Notes: generated by a model not told the origin, from the sequence alone. A DNA stretch of 23,691 bases from a virus (IMGVR_UViG_3300029955_000144:1-23691); one strand, 5' to 3'. Shown: positions 6,543 to 13,666, counted from the stretch's first letter. Translations and numbers: made by a program.

Positions 6543-6832
6543 TGTGCTGGCGCTGCCACCTCCCAGAACTGCCCGATGTTGCCGTTGCCTGGCACAAAGA
6601 GACGAAGCTCGAATCCGGCCAGGTCGTCGGCTACATTCAGCCGCCGTCCTTCACCCCGCCGATCCTGGACCCGAACGACCCGGAAGGCTACGTTGACGCG
6701 TCCGGCGTCTGGGAGATCGTTTACGGCTACGAGGGAGGCCCATACCGCAGGTTCGTGCGGCCGTGCCGGTGGGATATGGCGCCGGCCGAAGTGAAGGCAA
6801 TGGACGAAGCCGTGAGGGCTGCGCGTGGCTAA
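6542..6832 (+). CDS. Hypothetical protein with N-terminal CxxCH, 96 aa
   Basis: ATG 6542 (MCWRCHLPELPDV...) is chosen for its TGATG overlap with the microprotein and an AGGAG site about ten bases upstream; the frame is also open further left, within other genes. Cys2/Cys5/His6 could bind a metal together with Cys near residue 75. The middle (PPSFTPPILDPNDPEGYVD) is proline-rich and probably extended. It overlaps the next gene by eight bases. Family not recognised. Confidence 0.65.
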   Translation: MCWRCHLPELPDVAVAWHKETKLESGQVVGYIQPPSFTPPILDPNDPEGYVDASGVWEIVYGYEGGPYRRFVRPCRWDMAPAEVKAMDEAVRAARG

Positions 6833-7193
6833 ACCGACGATCAGGATTGCCATCCCCTTCCCGCACCTCCCTTGGCTGAGCGTCAAGGTATTCCTGTTCG
6901 AGGACAAGAAACAGTATCTCTATCACTGGGAACGCAAATGGTGCGACATGCGGCCGCACTACCCAACGGCGGTCACCCATGAATTCAATTACGGCAAGTC
7001 GATGGAAGTCCTCATGCACTTGCCAAGCCAGGAGCGTGGTCAATGCGCCCTATCGCTGGCCCATGAATGCGTTCATGTGGTCCAGTTCATCGACAAGATC
7101 ATTGGTTCCCAGGATGACGAATGGGACGCCTACAACCTGGCCTACCTGATGGAAACAGTTTTCAAACGCGCTCCATTCATGAGGACCCGGTAA
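6825..7193 (+). CDS. Zincin-like putative metallopeptidase, 122 aa
   Basis: The segment LSLAHECVHVVQFID carries an HExxH motif at His80-Glu81-Cys-Val-His84. A third ligand candidate, Glu99 (in DDEWDAYNLAYL), lies 15 residues on, the arrangement of a small gluzincin-type zinc site. It may be a processing protease or host-directed peptidase. Many phages carry such minimal proteins of unknown substrate. The GTG start (6825) has a GAGGG site and overlaps the previous gene. No signal peptide is seen, so it should be cytoplasmic. Catalysis is inferred from motif only. Confidence 0.7.
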   Translation: MAKPTIRIAIPFPHLPWLSVKVFLFEDKKQYLYHWERKWCDMRPHYPTAVTHEFNYGKSMEVLMHLPSQERGQCALSLAHECVHVVQFIDKIIGSQDDEWDAYNLAYLMETVFKRAPFMRTR

Positions 7194-7427
7194 ATGGCTA
7201 AAGACTGGATCGACCCCAGCGAAGCGGCAAGGATGCTCCACCAGATGTCGGTCGGGTATTTTCGGGAGCATTTCGTAAACCCGGATACGCGTACATGCAC
7301 TGACCTTGTTGTGCAGCGTTTCCATGGCCCCAAGGGGACACCGCGTTATAAAATCCTAACCATCAGTGTTATCCGGTATTTGCAGGCGCATACGATCACC
7401 GTGGGAGACAAGGACCAAGCGTCATAA
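7194..7427 (+). CDS. Possible winged-helix DNA-binding protein, 77 aa
   Basis: The ATG directly follows the previous stop (TAAATG), with GAGGA at 7181-7185. Residues 5-25 (WIDPSEAARMLHQMSVGYFRE) resemble the helix-turn-helix of excisionase/MerR-like small proteins, and the next part (RFHGPKGTPRYKI) could be the wing. Such proteins act as regulators or excisionases. As the last gene before the virion block, it might regulate the downstream genes. This is a fold-level guess with no close match recognised. Confidence 0.55.
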   Translation: MAKDWIDPSEAARMLHQMSVGYFREHFVNPDTRTCTDLVVQRFHGPKGTPRYKILTISVIRYLQAHTITVGDKDQAS

Positions 7428-7528
7428 ACGTAGGCAAGTTGTGGTCTGATAACACATACAGGCAACATTGCCACTATATTTTTAAATCGCATGATTGAAT
7501 CCGAGGATAGTCCTCAAAGGATTCAACC
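7428..7528 (+). promoter_or_regulatory. Intergenic control region with AT-rich tract and RBS hairpin
   Basis: This 101-base gap separates the accessory block from the putative virion genes. It holds a short hairpin GGCA-ACAT-TGCC (7461-7472) followed by TATATTTTTAAAT (7475-7487), which could be a weak terminator or promoter core. TTGCCA (7468-7473) with CATGAT (7490-7495) at 16 bases is a weak sigma70 candidate. A bulged hairpin then covers the next ribosome site: TTGAATCC (7495-7502) pairs with GGATTCAA (7519-7526), and GAGGA (7503-7507) with TCCTC (7511-7515). The AT-rich character is striking for this genome. Confidence 0.5.
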
Positions 7529-8164
7529 ATGGCCCTCCAGCTTCAGGTTATCGCCCCGGTCCACCTCCAGGCTGCGGGCTCCACGATTACCCTTCCGTTC
7601 TCCGGGACCGTCACCGTCAACTCCCCCGTGAGTGGCAACGGCGCCGGCACCTTCAACATCGATCCCCGCGACATCCAGAGCGCAACCGCCCTGGGCTGCT
7701 GGTGGCCCCTGAATACCACCCTTCAGGTCCCGGCGGCCAATGAGGCGGCCAGTCTGGAACCCGCTGGCGTCATCGCTGGCGTCATCGGCACCCAGACCGT
7801 TTGCGCCAACCTGCTCGGCGCGAACATGAACGTGACGACCGACCAGCAGTTCAACTGGGGCGGACTGAATGGCAACCCTGTGGGCGGCCAGTTCCTCGTC
7901 ACCGGCCTGCTCGCCTGGAATCCCAGCATCTCGCTCACCACCGCTGCGGGGGGGGCCTACAACACCACCGGCAAGTCGGGCGTGCTGATCGCCGCCGCCA
8001 CCGCCTATTCGTCCCTGACCGTCGCCAGCTCGGCCCAGCTCACCGCCGCCGCCGCGACCAGCGTCTTCACCTATACCCAGACGATGCCCTACTTCAGCCT
8101 CACCACCGGCCAGGGCGCCGCCGCCACCGCAAACATCGCTCTGCTCGGAATCTGCTTGGCCTAA
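7529..8164 (+). CDS. Putative abundant virion protein, beta-rich, 211 aa
   Basis: The protein is rich in Ala, Gly, Thr and Ser, with almost no charged residues and no lysine-rich or coiled-coil parts. It suggests a beta-sheet structural protein, such as a capsid decoration or fibre component. Codons are overwhelmingly C- or G-ending, as in the coat gene, implying high expression. AAGGA (7517-7521) is well placed for ATG 7529 but lies inside a hairpin. It contains a G8 run (about 7947-7954). It pairs with the next gene, and their position between accessory and lysis genes is unusual. Family not recognised; the virion role is inferred. Confidence 0.7.
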   Translation: MALQLQVIAPVHLQAAGSTITLPFSGTVTVNSPVSGNGAGTFNIDPRDIQSATALGCWWPLNTTLQVPAANEAASLEPAGVIAGVIGTQTVCANLLGANMNVTTDQQFNWGGLNGNPVGGQFLVTGLLAWNPSISLTTAAGGAYNTTGKSGVLIAAATAYSSLTVASSAQLTAAAATSVFTYTQTMPYFSLTTGQGAAATANIALLGICLA

Positions 8165-8167
8165 CCG

Positions 8168-8186
8168 GTCCTCTGACCTGGAGGAC
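8168..8186 (+). promoter_or_regulatory. Hairpin covering the ribosome-binding site of the next gene
   Basis: GTCCTC (8168-8173) pairs with GAGGAC (8181-8186) around a seven-base loop, with a possible extra G-U pair outside. The right arm contains most of GGAGGA (8180-8185), the Shine-Dalgarno site of the gene at 8192. The hairpin could hold translation low until opened by ribosomes finishing the upstream gene or by a protein. A similar TCCTC-containing hairpin precedes the upstream gene. Confidence 0.5.
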
Positions 8187-8191
8187 TCGTA

Positions 8192-9070
8192 ATGCCAATC
8201 CAACTCGCACTTCCGCCCAACCTGATCACGGACAACATGCTCCCCACGCTGCCTGTGGGGCTGCTCAAGGCGATCCAGCGCAATGTGGTGACGCCCCTGT
8301 TGCTGACGGGGCGCAACCCTGCGGCTGGCACCACCCTGGCCGATCTCTGGGGGTTCCCGGCGACCACGGCCGGCGCCACCCAGTATGTCCGGGCCAACCC
8401 GACTGCTGGCTATACCCTGGTGGTCTGCTCGGACAGCACGGCGGACGCATCGGCCGGGACCGGCGCCCAACAGGTGGCCATCAGCTACCTGGACACGTCC
8501 TACCAGCCCCACACCGCCGTCTTTGTCCTCAACGGCCAGACGATGGTTTCCGCTGCGGCCCAGCTGGACGGGGTGACCGGACCTTTCACGATCACCAACT
8601 GCCTGCGGAACAACGGGGCCGAAGTGGTCGCCGTTGGGTCTGGCGGCTCCGCTGCTGGAAACATCTATATCGGCGCCACCCAGACCTTCACGCTCGGCGT
8701 CCCTCAGTCCCCGGCTCTAATCTATGACTGCATCCTGGCCGGCGACAACAACGACAGCACCGCTAATTTCACCATTCCGGCCGGCTTCTTCGGGATGATC
8801 TTCCAGCTTCTTCCGGCCATCAACGATGTCACCGCGACGGCCAAGTTTGGGAAGATCCGCCTGACCACCACGACCGGGGCCAACGGGATCGCTCTGAAAT
8901 TCGATCTGGGAGGCGTCAGCTCCAACAACAACCCCGACACCATCAGCCTTGGCTTGCTGCCGATCATCCAGCCGCAGAGCGATATCGACATCCAGGCCAT
9001 CACCTCCGCAACGACCGAAGTTGGCTGCGCCAACATGCTGGTTCTCTGGCCCTCCATCACGACCTATTAG
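8192..9070 (+). CDS. Putative abundant virion protein, beta-rich, 292 aa
   Basis: A low-charge, Thr/Ala/Gly/Asn-rich protein with alternating hydrophobic patterns. Segments such as YLDTSYQPHTAVFVLNGQT (about residues 99-117) resemble beta-strand repeats seen in phage structural or head-fibre proteins. Codon choice is strongly C/G-ending, as in the coat gene. ATG 8192 has GGAGGA six bases upstream, within a hairpin. It follows a similarly composed gene after a 27-base gap, suggesting that the two products assemble together. A receptor-binding or decoration role is possible. No family was recognised with certainty. Confidence 0.72.
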   Translation: MPIQLALPPNLITDNMLPTLPVGLLKAIQRNVVTPLLLTGRNPAAGTTLADLWGFPATTAGATQYVRANPTAGYTLVVCSDSTADASAGTGAQQVAISYLDTSYQPHTAVFVLNGQTMVSAAAQLDGVTGPFTITNCLRNNGAEVVAVGSGGSAAGNIYIGATQTFTLGVPQSPALIYDCILAGDNNDSTANFTIPAGFFGMIFQLLPAINDVTATAKFGKIRLTTTTGANGIALKFDLGGVSSNNNPDTISLGLLPIIQPQSDIDIQAITSATTEVGCANMLVLWPSITTY

Positions 9071-9078
9071 GAGTGCCG

Positions 9079-9522
9079 ATGTCCGAACATTTCACCCTCG
9101 ATGACCTGACGCGGAGCCAAACGGCCTCGCGGAAGGGCATCGATAACACGCCTCCCCAACACGCTATCGACAACCTCGCCACGCTGTGCAGCGACCTGTT
9201 GGAACCAGCACGGGCACTCCTTGGGGTGCCTATTTCCGTTGACTCGGGGTTCCGGAGCGAGGCTTTGAACGAAGCGGTTGGGGGGGCGAAGTCTTCGGCA
9301 CACCTTGACGGGCGAGCTGCTGACCTAGTGCCGCAGGGCATGGCGCTGCAAGCCGCCTTCGACATCCTGCGCAAGTCCAACCTGCCCTACGACCAAGTCA
9401 TCTTCGAATGCATGGCCTGGATCCATCTGGCCATCGCCCGCCCCGGTGAAACCCCCCGGCGCATGGCCCTCACCGCTGCCGGTGGCCCTGGCCATTGGTC
9501 CTACCAGGAGGTGCAGCCATGA
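9079..9522 (+). CDS. Endolysin, peptidase M15 family (Peptidase_M15_3 type)
   Basis: This 147 aa protein has the M15 zinc site in order: SGFRS (57-61), SAHLDGRAADL with His75 and Asp82 as ligands, Glu110 as likely catalytic acid, and WIHLAI with His116 as third ligand. It should cleave peptide cross-links in the host cell wall at lysis. It has no signal peptide, so it depends on the holin encoded downstream. ATG 9079 is preferred over GTG 9073 because AGGAG (9069-9073) is five bases upstream. It overlaps the next gene by four bases. Confidence 0.88.
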   Translation: MSEHFTLDDLTRSQTASRKGIDNTPPQHAIDNLATLCSDLLEPARALLGVPISVDSGFRSEALNEAVGGAKSSAHLDGRAADLVPQGMALQAAFDILRKSNLPYDQVIFECMAWIHLAIARPGETPRRMALTAAGGPGHWSYQEVQP

Positions 9523-9743
9523 AGCTGCTCAAGCGTTTCTGGGTCGAAGCCGTCCTGGCGCTCATGGTTCTGTCCATCTTCGCGCTGGCGTTCGGGTGTG
9601 CATCCCCGAAGCTGCGGGTCGAGAACACGTCCCTGAAAGTCGAGCTGGCCTACCTCAAGGGGTTCCTGGCCGGCGTTAGCGCTGCTTCCGGCCCGGTTGA
9701 CGCAGCTCCGCATTCGCGGCCCAGCCTGATGGTGCAGAGATGA
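9519..9743 (+). CDS. Small lipoprotein-like / membrane lysis protein, 74 aa
   Basis: The ATG overlaps the endolysin stop (ATGA), with AGGAGGTG upstream. A basic start (MKLLKRFWVE) is followed by a hydrophobic stretch ending in LAFGCASP. Cys27 could be lipidated, although Phe at -2 makes it a poor lipobox. The remainder (about 46 residues) is short, with a helical part and a Pro/Ser tail. In a lysis cassette it could be an outer-membrane spanin or simply a single-span membrane protein. Confident as a gene, uncertain as to role. Confidence 0.65.
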   Translation: MKLLKRFWVEAVLALMVLSIFALAFGCASPKLRVENTSLKVELAYLKGFLAGVSAASGPVDAAPHSRPSLMVQR

Positions 9744-9750
9744 GGGACGA

Positions 9751-9867
9751 ATGGACCCCGATGATCCCTACGACGAGGACCCGTATGGCGTCCCATTACC
9801 GGAGGACCCACGATGGGAATTGACATTACTGGCATCGGCTCTATCGCTGATCTGGCATCCAGTGTAA
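9751..9867 (+). CDS. Possible small overlapping protein, 38 aa
   Basis: ATG 9751 has GAGGG (9742-9746) close upstream. It encodes a very acidic, proline-rich start (MDPDDPYDEDPYGVPLPEDP) and a hydrophobic end (LTLLASALSLIW). It overlaps the first 55 bases of the holin gene in another frame. A rival 27-codon frame (9740-9823) overlaps the previous stop as ATGA but encodes an implausible Arg/Thr-rich peptide. It could be a translated leader coupling to the holin. Low confidence. Confidence 0.28.
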   Translation: MDPDDPYDEDPYGVPLPEDPRWELTLLASALSLIWHPV

Positions 9868-10226
9868 TCGGCAAGATCTGGCCCGACAAAACCCAGGCCG
9901 AAAAGGATCAGATGGCCCAGGCCATGGTTATCATCCAGGGCCAGATCGCCGCTCAGCAGTCCCAGATCGACACCAATAAGGTGGAGGCCGCGAGCACCAA
10001 CCTGTTCGTCTCTGGCTGGCGTCCATTCGTGGGCTGGGTCTGTGGTTCCGCCTGCGCATGGAACTGGGTGGGCCTGCCGCTGGCGAACTTCATCACCGCC
10101 ATCCTTCACCGCCCCCTGGCGATGGCTCCGGCTGACCTGACCCAGATGCTTCCCCTCCTGCTCGGGATGCTCGGCATGGGCGCAATCCGAATGACTGAAA
10201 AACTCAATGGAGTGGCCGCAAAATGA
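9813..10226 (+). CDS. Holin, 3TM family (PF11351-like)
   Basis: This 137 aa protein matches the pattern of phage holins with up to three membrane segments. It has an N-terminal amphipathic part, a glutamine-rich helix (about 30-55), SGWRPFVGWVCGSACAWNWVG (about 66-86), and a C-terminal hydrophobic span LTQMLPLLLGMLGMGAIRM followed by TEKLNGV. Holins permeabilise the inner membrane and release the endolysin. GGAGG (9801-9805) is seven bases upstream of ATG 9813. It lies just after the M15 endolysin, completing the cassette. Its stop overlaps the next gene. Confidence 0.85.
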   Translation: MGIDITGIGSIADLASSVIGKIWPDKTQAEKDQMAQAMVIIQGQIAAQQSQIDTNKVEAASTNLFVSGWRPFVGWVCGSACAWNWVGLPLANFITAILHRPLAMAPADLTQMLPLLLGMLGMGAIRMTEKLNGVAAK

Positions 10227-10492
10227 GCAGCATTTTCCAGTATCTCATCGGGGTCCTGATCGGCCTTGGTATCTCCGGTATCTGGTGGCTCATCGCCGAC
10301 CGGAAGGCGATCCGGGCGGAACTCGTTGCGCTGAAAGCCAAGGCCGAGGCTGACATCAAGGCGGCCCAGGCTGTGCCCAAGGTCGCCGAAGCGGACATCA
10401 AAGCCATCTTCGCCCAGTTCGCCGCAGACGTGAAGGCCGAAGCAGCGAAGACCGCCGCCACCGTGACCATCACCCCTTCCACGGCGGTTTAA
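10223..10492 (+). CDS. Membrane-anchored coiled-coil protein, candidate inner spanin
   Basis: A single N-terminal membrane helix (about residues 4-26, FQYLIGVLIGLGISGIWWLI) is followed by an Ala/Lys/Glu-rich helix (RKAIRAELVALKAKAEADIK... to about residue 80). This is the topology of Rz-type inner spanins, which link inner and outer membranes in the last step of lysis of Gram-negative cells. It directly follows the holin with an ATGA overlap. The sequence is too low in complexity to assign by homology; other phage membrane proteins share this shape. Confidence 0.65.
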   Translation: MSSIFQYLIGVLIGLGISGIWWLIADRKAIRAELVALKAKAEADIKAAQAVPKVAEADIKAIFAQFAADVKAEAAKTAATVTITPSTAV

Positions 10493-10494
10493 CC

Positions 10495-10737
10495 ATGACT
10501 CTGGCCAACTGGATTTCCATCGTCCTCGCCCTATCCGCTGCCGTGGGCGTCATCCTTCGCGGCCAGCATTCGCTGATTACCAAGCTCCTGTCGGAAAAAT
10601 GGCAGGCCCAGGACCAGCGCTTGACAAAGGTCGAAGACAAGACCGACACCCACACCGAGGAAATCTACAGCCTCAAGAACCGCGTTTCCCTGGTGGAAAG
10701 CGCGTGTTCGATCCACCACCCCCATAAGGCTATTTGA
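10495..10737 (+). CDS. Membrane/coiled-coil lysis-associated protein, 80 aa
   Basis: One N-terminal membrane segment (NWISIVLALSAAVGVIL, about 5-21) is followed by a heptad-like helix (LTKVEDKTDTHTEEIYSLKNRVSLVESA, about 43-70). It resembles small phage proteins found beside holins, some annotated as hemolysin-XhlA-like or DUF-type membrane proteins. It lies two bases after the previous gene, and its stop overlaps the portal start. It may be a second spanin component or a holin partner. The role is inferred from context. Confidence 0.62.
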   Translation: MTLANWISIVLALSAAVGVILRGQHSLITKLLSEKWQAQDQRLTKVEDKTDTHTEEIYSLKNRVSLVESACSIHHPHKAI

Positions 10738-12878
10738 TGGCCAAGCGCAAGCCCAAGGAAGATCCGGACCTCGCCCTCATCGAGAGGGTCCGAAAGCGTC
10801 TGGCCCAGGTCCAGGACGCGGAGGACGAACTGCGATCCCAGCGCACCGAGGACTTGAAATTCATGGTGGGCGAGCAGTGGCCGAACGAGATCAAGCTTGC
10901 TCGTCAGGCTGATCAGCGGCCCTGTATGACCATCAACCGTCTGCCGGCCATTATCAACCTCGTCACGAATGACCAGCGCCAGAACCGTCCAGAAGTGGCC
11001 GTTGACCCTGTCTCTGAGGGCGCCACCCAGGAGACGGCCGAGGTTTACCAGGGCCTAATTCGGCACATCGCCTACGACTCCCGCGAAGATACCGCGTTGG
11101 ACACCGCACATGACTACCAGGTGGCCTGTGGCGACGGGTTCTTCCGCGTGATCACCGAATACGAGTCTGACGATTCGTTCGATCAGGTGATCAAGGTCAA
11201 GAGCATCACTAACCCGGATTCCGTGTTCCTGGACCCGGCCGGCATCGAGCCTGATGGCTCCGATTGCGACTGGGGGATGGTCGTTGAGGACTTCACCAAG
11301 GAAGATTTCGAGCAGAAGTGGCCCAACGCTCAGGTTTCGCAGGGCATCGGGTCGATCACCGAATACCTAATGAAGGCTCCGGACTGGTTCAAGGGCGCGA
11401 ATATTCGTGTTGCGGATTATTTCGAGAAGGAATGGAAAGAGAAGACCCTTTATCTGCTGGCCAATGGCGAGACGGCATTCGAGGATGAACTCCCGGCCAA
11501 GAATCCAAAATTTAAGCTCGACAAGGACGGCAACCCCACCAAGCGAAGCGTCCAAGTCCCGACGATCTACTGGTATAAAATCAACGGTATCGAGGTTCTG
11601 GAGCGCACCGAATGGCCCGGCCAGTGGATTCCCATCATCCCTGTTCGCGGCCAAGAGTGCATCGTTGACGGCCAGCGCCACCGCTGGGGTCTGATCCGGT
11701 TCCTTCGTGACATCCAGCGCCGCTACAACTATCTCCGCAGCCAGGAAGCCGAAATAATCGCCCTGGCGCCCAAGGCCCCCTATGTAGTGGCCGAAGGCCA
11801 GCTCGACAACTACCAGGCCGACTGGGAGTCCGCGAACACCCGCAATCACGCCTTCCTGACCTACAACCCCGTGTCGAACGAGGGCTCGCCGCTTCCCGCT
11901 CCCCAGCGCCAGGCGTTCACGGCTGAGACGGGGGCCGTGCTGCAGTCGGTTCAGCAGGCATCGGACGAGTTCAAGGAAGTCTCTGGCATCTATCAGGACG
12001 AGCTTGGCTCTGGCGGCGACCAGAAGTCCGGCAAGGCCATCATGGCCCGGCAGACCCAGAGCCAGAGCGCGAACTTCCACCTGGTGGACAACCTCCACAA
12101 ATCACTCCGGCACCTTGGCCGGATCCTGGTTGACCTGATCCCCAAGATTTATGACACGCCGCGCACCGTGCGGATCCTCCATGAAAATGGCGAATCCGAG
12201 ATGATCGGCATCAACCAAATCTTCACCAAAGAGAACGGCGACAAGGTCCACCACAAAATGGATCAGGGCCGCTATGACGTGATCGTGCATTCCGGGCCGT
12301 CTTACTCCAGCAAGCGCCAGGAAAGCGCCACCTGGCTCCAAGAAGTGCTGCGCGGCAACCCCCAGTTAATGCAGTTGGTGGGCGACATCATGTTCCGCAA
12401 CCTGGACCTCCCTGGCGCAACTGAAGTTGCCGACCGGCTGAAGAAGATGCTTCCGCCCCAACTCCAGGACAACCAGGGCAAGCCGGACCCCCAGCAGCTT
12501 CAGGCCCAGGTCGCGCAGTCCGGGCAGGTGATTCATCACCTCATGGACGTTGCCGACGCCCTGAAGCAAAAGATCGAATCCAAACAAACCGAAACGGACG
12601 CTCGAATCCAGATGACGGCCATGCAGGAAGAGACGAAGCGCCTCATCGCCCTGTTGACCATCGGCAGCAAATCCGCCGCACTGGAGCTCCAGCACACCAT
12701 CGGCACCCTCGAATCGCAGGCCGACCGTGACCATGACGTGGCCATGGCCAACCTGCAAGCAAGTCAGGCCCAGCAGCAACAGCAGGGTCAGAACGGCACG
12801 GCACCGTCTGCCGGGGGCACCATGCCCGCGCAACCGCTCGACGGCTCACAGGGGCCTAATCCTGGAGGTATGCAGTGA
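10737..12878 (+). CDS. Portal protein, P22 gp1-like
   Basis: This 713 aa protein is close to P22 portal length (725 aa). Typical features are the N-terminal FMVGEQWPNEIKLAR...RPCMTINRLPAI block (about 40-75), the DSREDTALDTAHDYQVACGDGFFRV block (about 115-140), RWGLIRFLRDIQRRYNYLRSQ in the stem/clip region, and QKSGKAIMARQTQS (about 424-437). The C-terminus is Gln-rich helical (about 570-690), like the P22 barrel, with a Gly/Pro/Gln tail. It forms the dodecameric DNA channel. ATG 10737 overlaps the previous stop (TGATG). Confidence 0.95.
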   Translation: MAKRKPKEDPDLALIERVRKRLAQVQDAEDELRSQRTEDLKFMVGEQWPNEIKLARQADQRPCMTINRLPAIINLVTNDQRQNRPEVAVDPVSEGATQETAEVYQGLIRHIAYDSREDTALDTAHDYQVACGDGFFRVITEYESDDSFDQVIKVKSITNPDSVFLDPAGIEPDGSDCDWGMVVEDFTKEDFEQKWPNAQVSQGIGSITEYLMKAPDWFKGANIRVADYFEKEWKEKTLYLLANGETAFEDELPAKNPKFKLDKDGNPTKRSVQVPTIYWYKINGIEVLERTEWPGQWIPIIPVRGQECIVDGQRHRWGLIRFLRDIQRRYNYLRSQEAEIIALAPKAPYVVAEGQLDNYQADWESANTRNHAFLTYNPVSNEGSPLPAPQRQAFTAETGAVLQSVQQASDEFKEVSGIYQDELGSGGDQKSGKAIMARQTQSQSANFHLVDNLHKSLRHLGRILVDLIPKIYDTPRTVRILHENGESEMIGINQIFTKENGDKVHHKMDQGRYDVIVHSGPSYSSKRQESATWLQEVLRGNPQLMQLVGDIMFRNLDLPGATEVADRLKKMLPPQLQDNQGKPDPQQLQAQVAQSGQVIHHLMDVADALKQKIESKQTETDARIQMTAMQEETKRLIALLTIGSKSAALELQHTIGTLESQADRDHDVAMANLQASQAQQQQQGQNGTAPSAGGTMPAQPLDGSQGPNPGGMQ

Positions 12879-13666
12879 ACGACGAACCCATTACCGCTCC
12901 GGCAGAAACGCCGGTCCCCGCCACTGAGCCGGTCGCTCAGGTTGAAGAACCGAAGCTCCTAACCCAAGCCGAGGTTGACCAGGCCATCGAAAAGCGACTG
13001 GCCCGGGAACGCAAAAAGTTCGACCGCGAACTTCAGCAGCGCGACGACGAAAACAGGGCGCTCCGCCAGGCCCCGCCTGCCCCCGTGGTGCAGGAAAACG
13101 CCCCTGACCCCAACGACCCCAAGTTCCAGAACCCGGCAGACTACTACGCCGCGCTCGCGGAGCATAAGGCGAAGGTGGCCGTCAAGGAAGCCCTGCGGCT
13201 GGAAAACGACAGGCGCAGTCAGGAAGACCAGGCCCGCAGGAGCCAGACGGCCAGTGCCGCATGGTCCGAGCGGGAACGAACCGCCATGAAGGACATTGAG
13301 GATTACGAGGAAGTCGCGGACTCCGCGATGCTCCAGCGCAATCGGGCGATCACCCCGGCCATGGCAAAGGCCATCTCGGAGTCGGAATTCGGCCCCCAGA
13401 TGCTCTACCACCTGTGCCGGAACCTCGACGAAGCGAAGGATCTGGCCGCCATGTCGCCAGAGAAGGCGCTGCTCAAACTCGGCAAGATCGAAGCCCAATT
13501 CGAAAAACCTGTAACGCGGCCCACTACCTCCGCGCCCCCGCCGCTCCAGCCTGTTCGGGGCAATGCGCCGGCCGGTTCTGGTGACCCCTCGAAAATGACC
13601 GATGCCCAGTATCTCGCTTGGCGGAAGTCGCAGTACCAGGCCAGCCCTGCGAGGGGACGCCGCTAA
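12875..13666 (+). CDS. Scaffolding protein (probable)
   Basis: This 263 aa, charged and largely helical protein lies between portal and coat, the scaffold position in P22. It has a Pro/Glu-rich disordered start, a helix QAEVDQAIEKRLARERKKFD (about 31-50), a long Lys/Arg/Glu/Gln helix in the middle, and a C-terminal basic part ending SPARGRR. Scaffold proteins of this type bind coat through a basic C-terminal helix-turn-helix. The GTG start (12875) overlaps the portal stop, with GGAGG at 12864-12868. Identification is mainly by position and composition. Confidence 0.82.
   Translation: MNDEPITAPAETPVPATEPVAQVEEPKLLTQAEVDQAIEKRLARERKKFDRELQQRDDENRALRQAPPAPVVQENAPDPNDPKFQNPADYYAALAEHKAKVAVKEALRLENDRRSQEDQARRSQTASAAWSERERTAMKDIEDYEEVADSAMLQRNRAITPAMAKAISESEFGPQMLYHLCRNLDEAKDLAAMSPEKALLKLGKIEAQFEKPVTRPTTSAPPPLQPVRGNAPAGSGDPSKMTDAQYLAWRKSQYQASPARGRR

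Noticed and set aside
7947-7954. Run of eight G within the 7529 gene as a programmed frameshift or slippage site
   Set aside because: No downstream out-of-frame extension gives a plausible protein, and similar G7 runs occur elsewhere (about 9279 and 23586). A sequencing or slippage hotspot is possible, but nothing supports programmed use.
7523-8727. Long minus-strand frame (7523-8512) and long +1-frame open frame (7801-8727) over the two beta-rich genes
   Set aside because: Both encode Arg/His/Pro- or Gly-rich low-complexity products expected from codon bias. The genuine frames have good ribosome sites and protein-like composition.
11042-11050. A further GGTTTACCA match inside the portal gene
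   Set aside because: It is a single isolated nine-base match produced by ordinary codons (Val-Tyr-Gln) with no neighbouring repeats.
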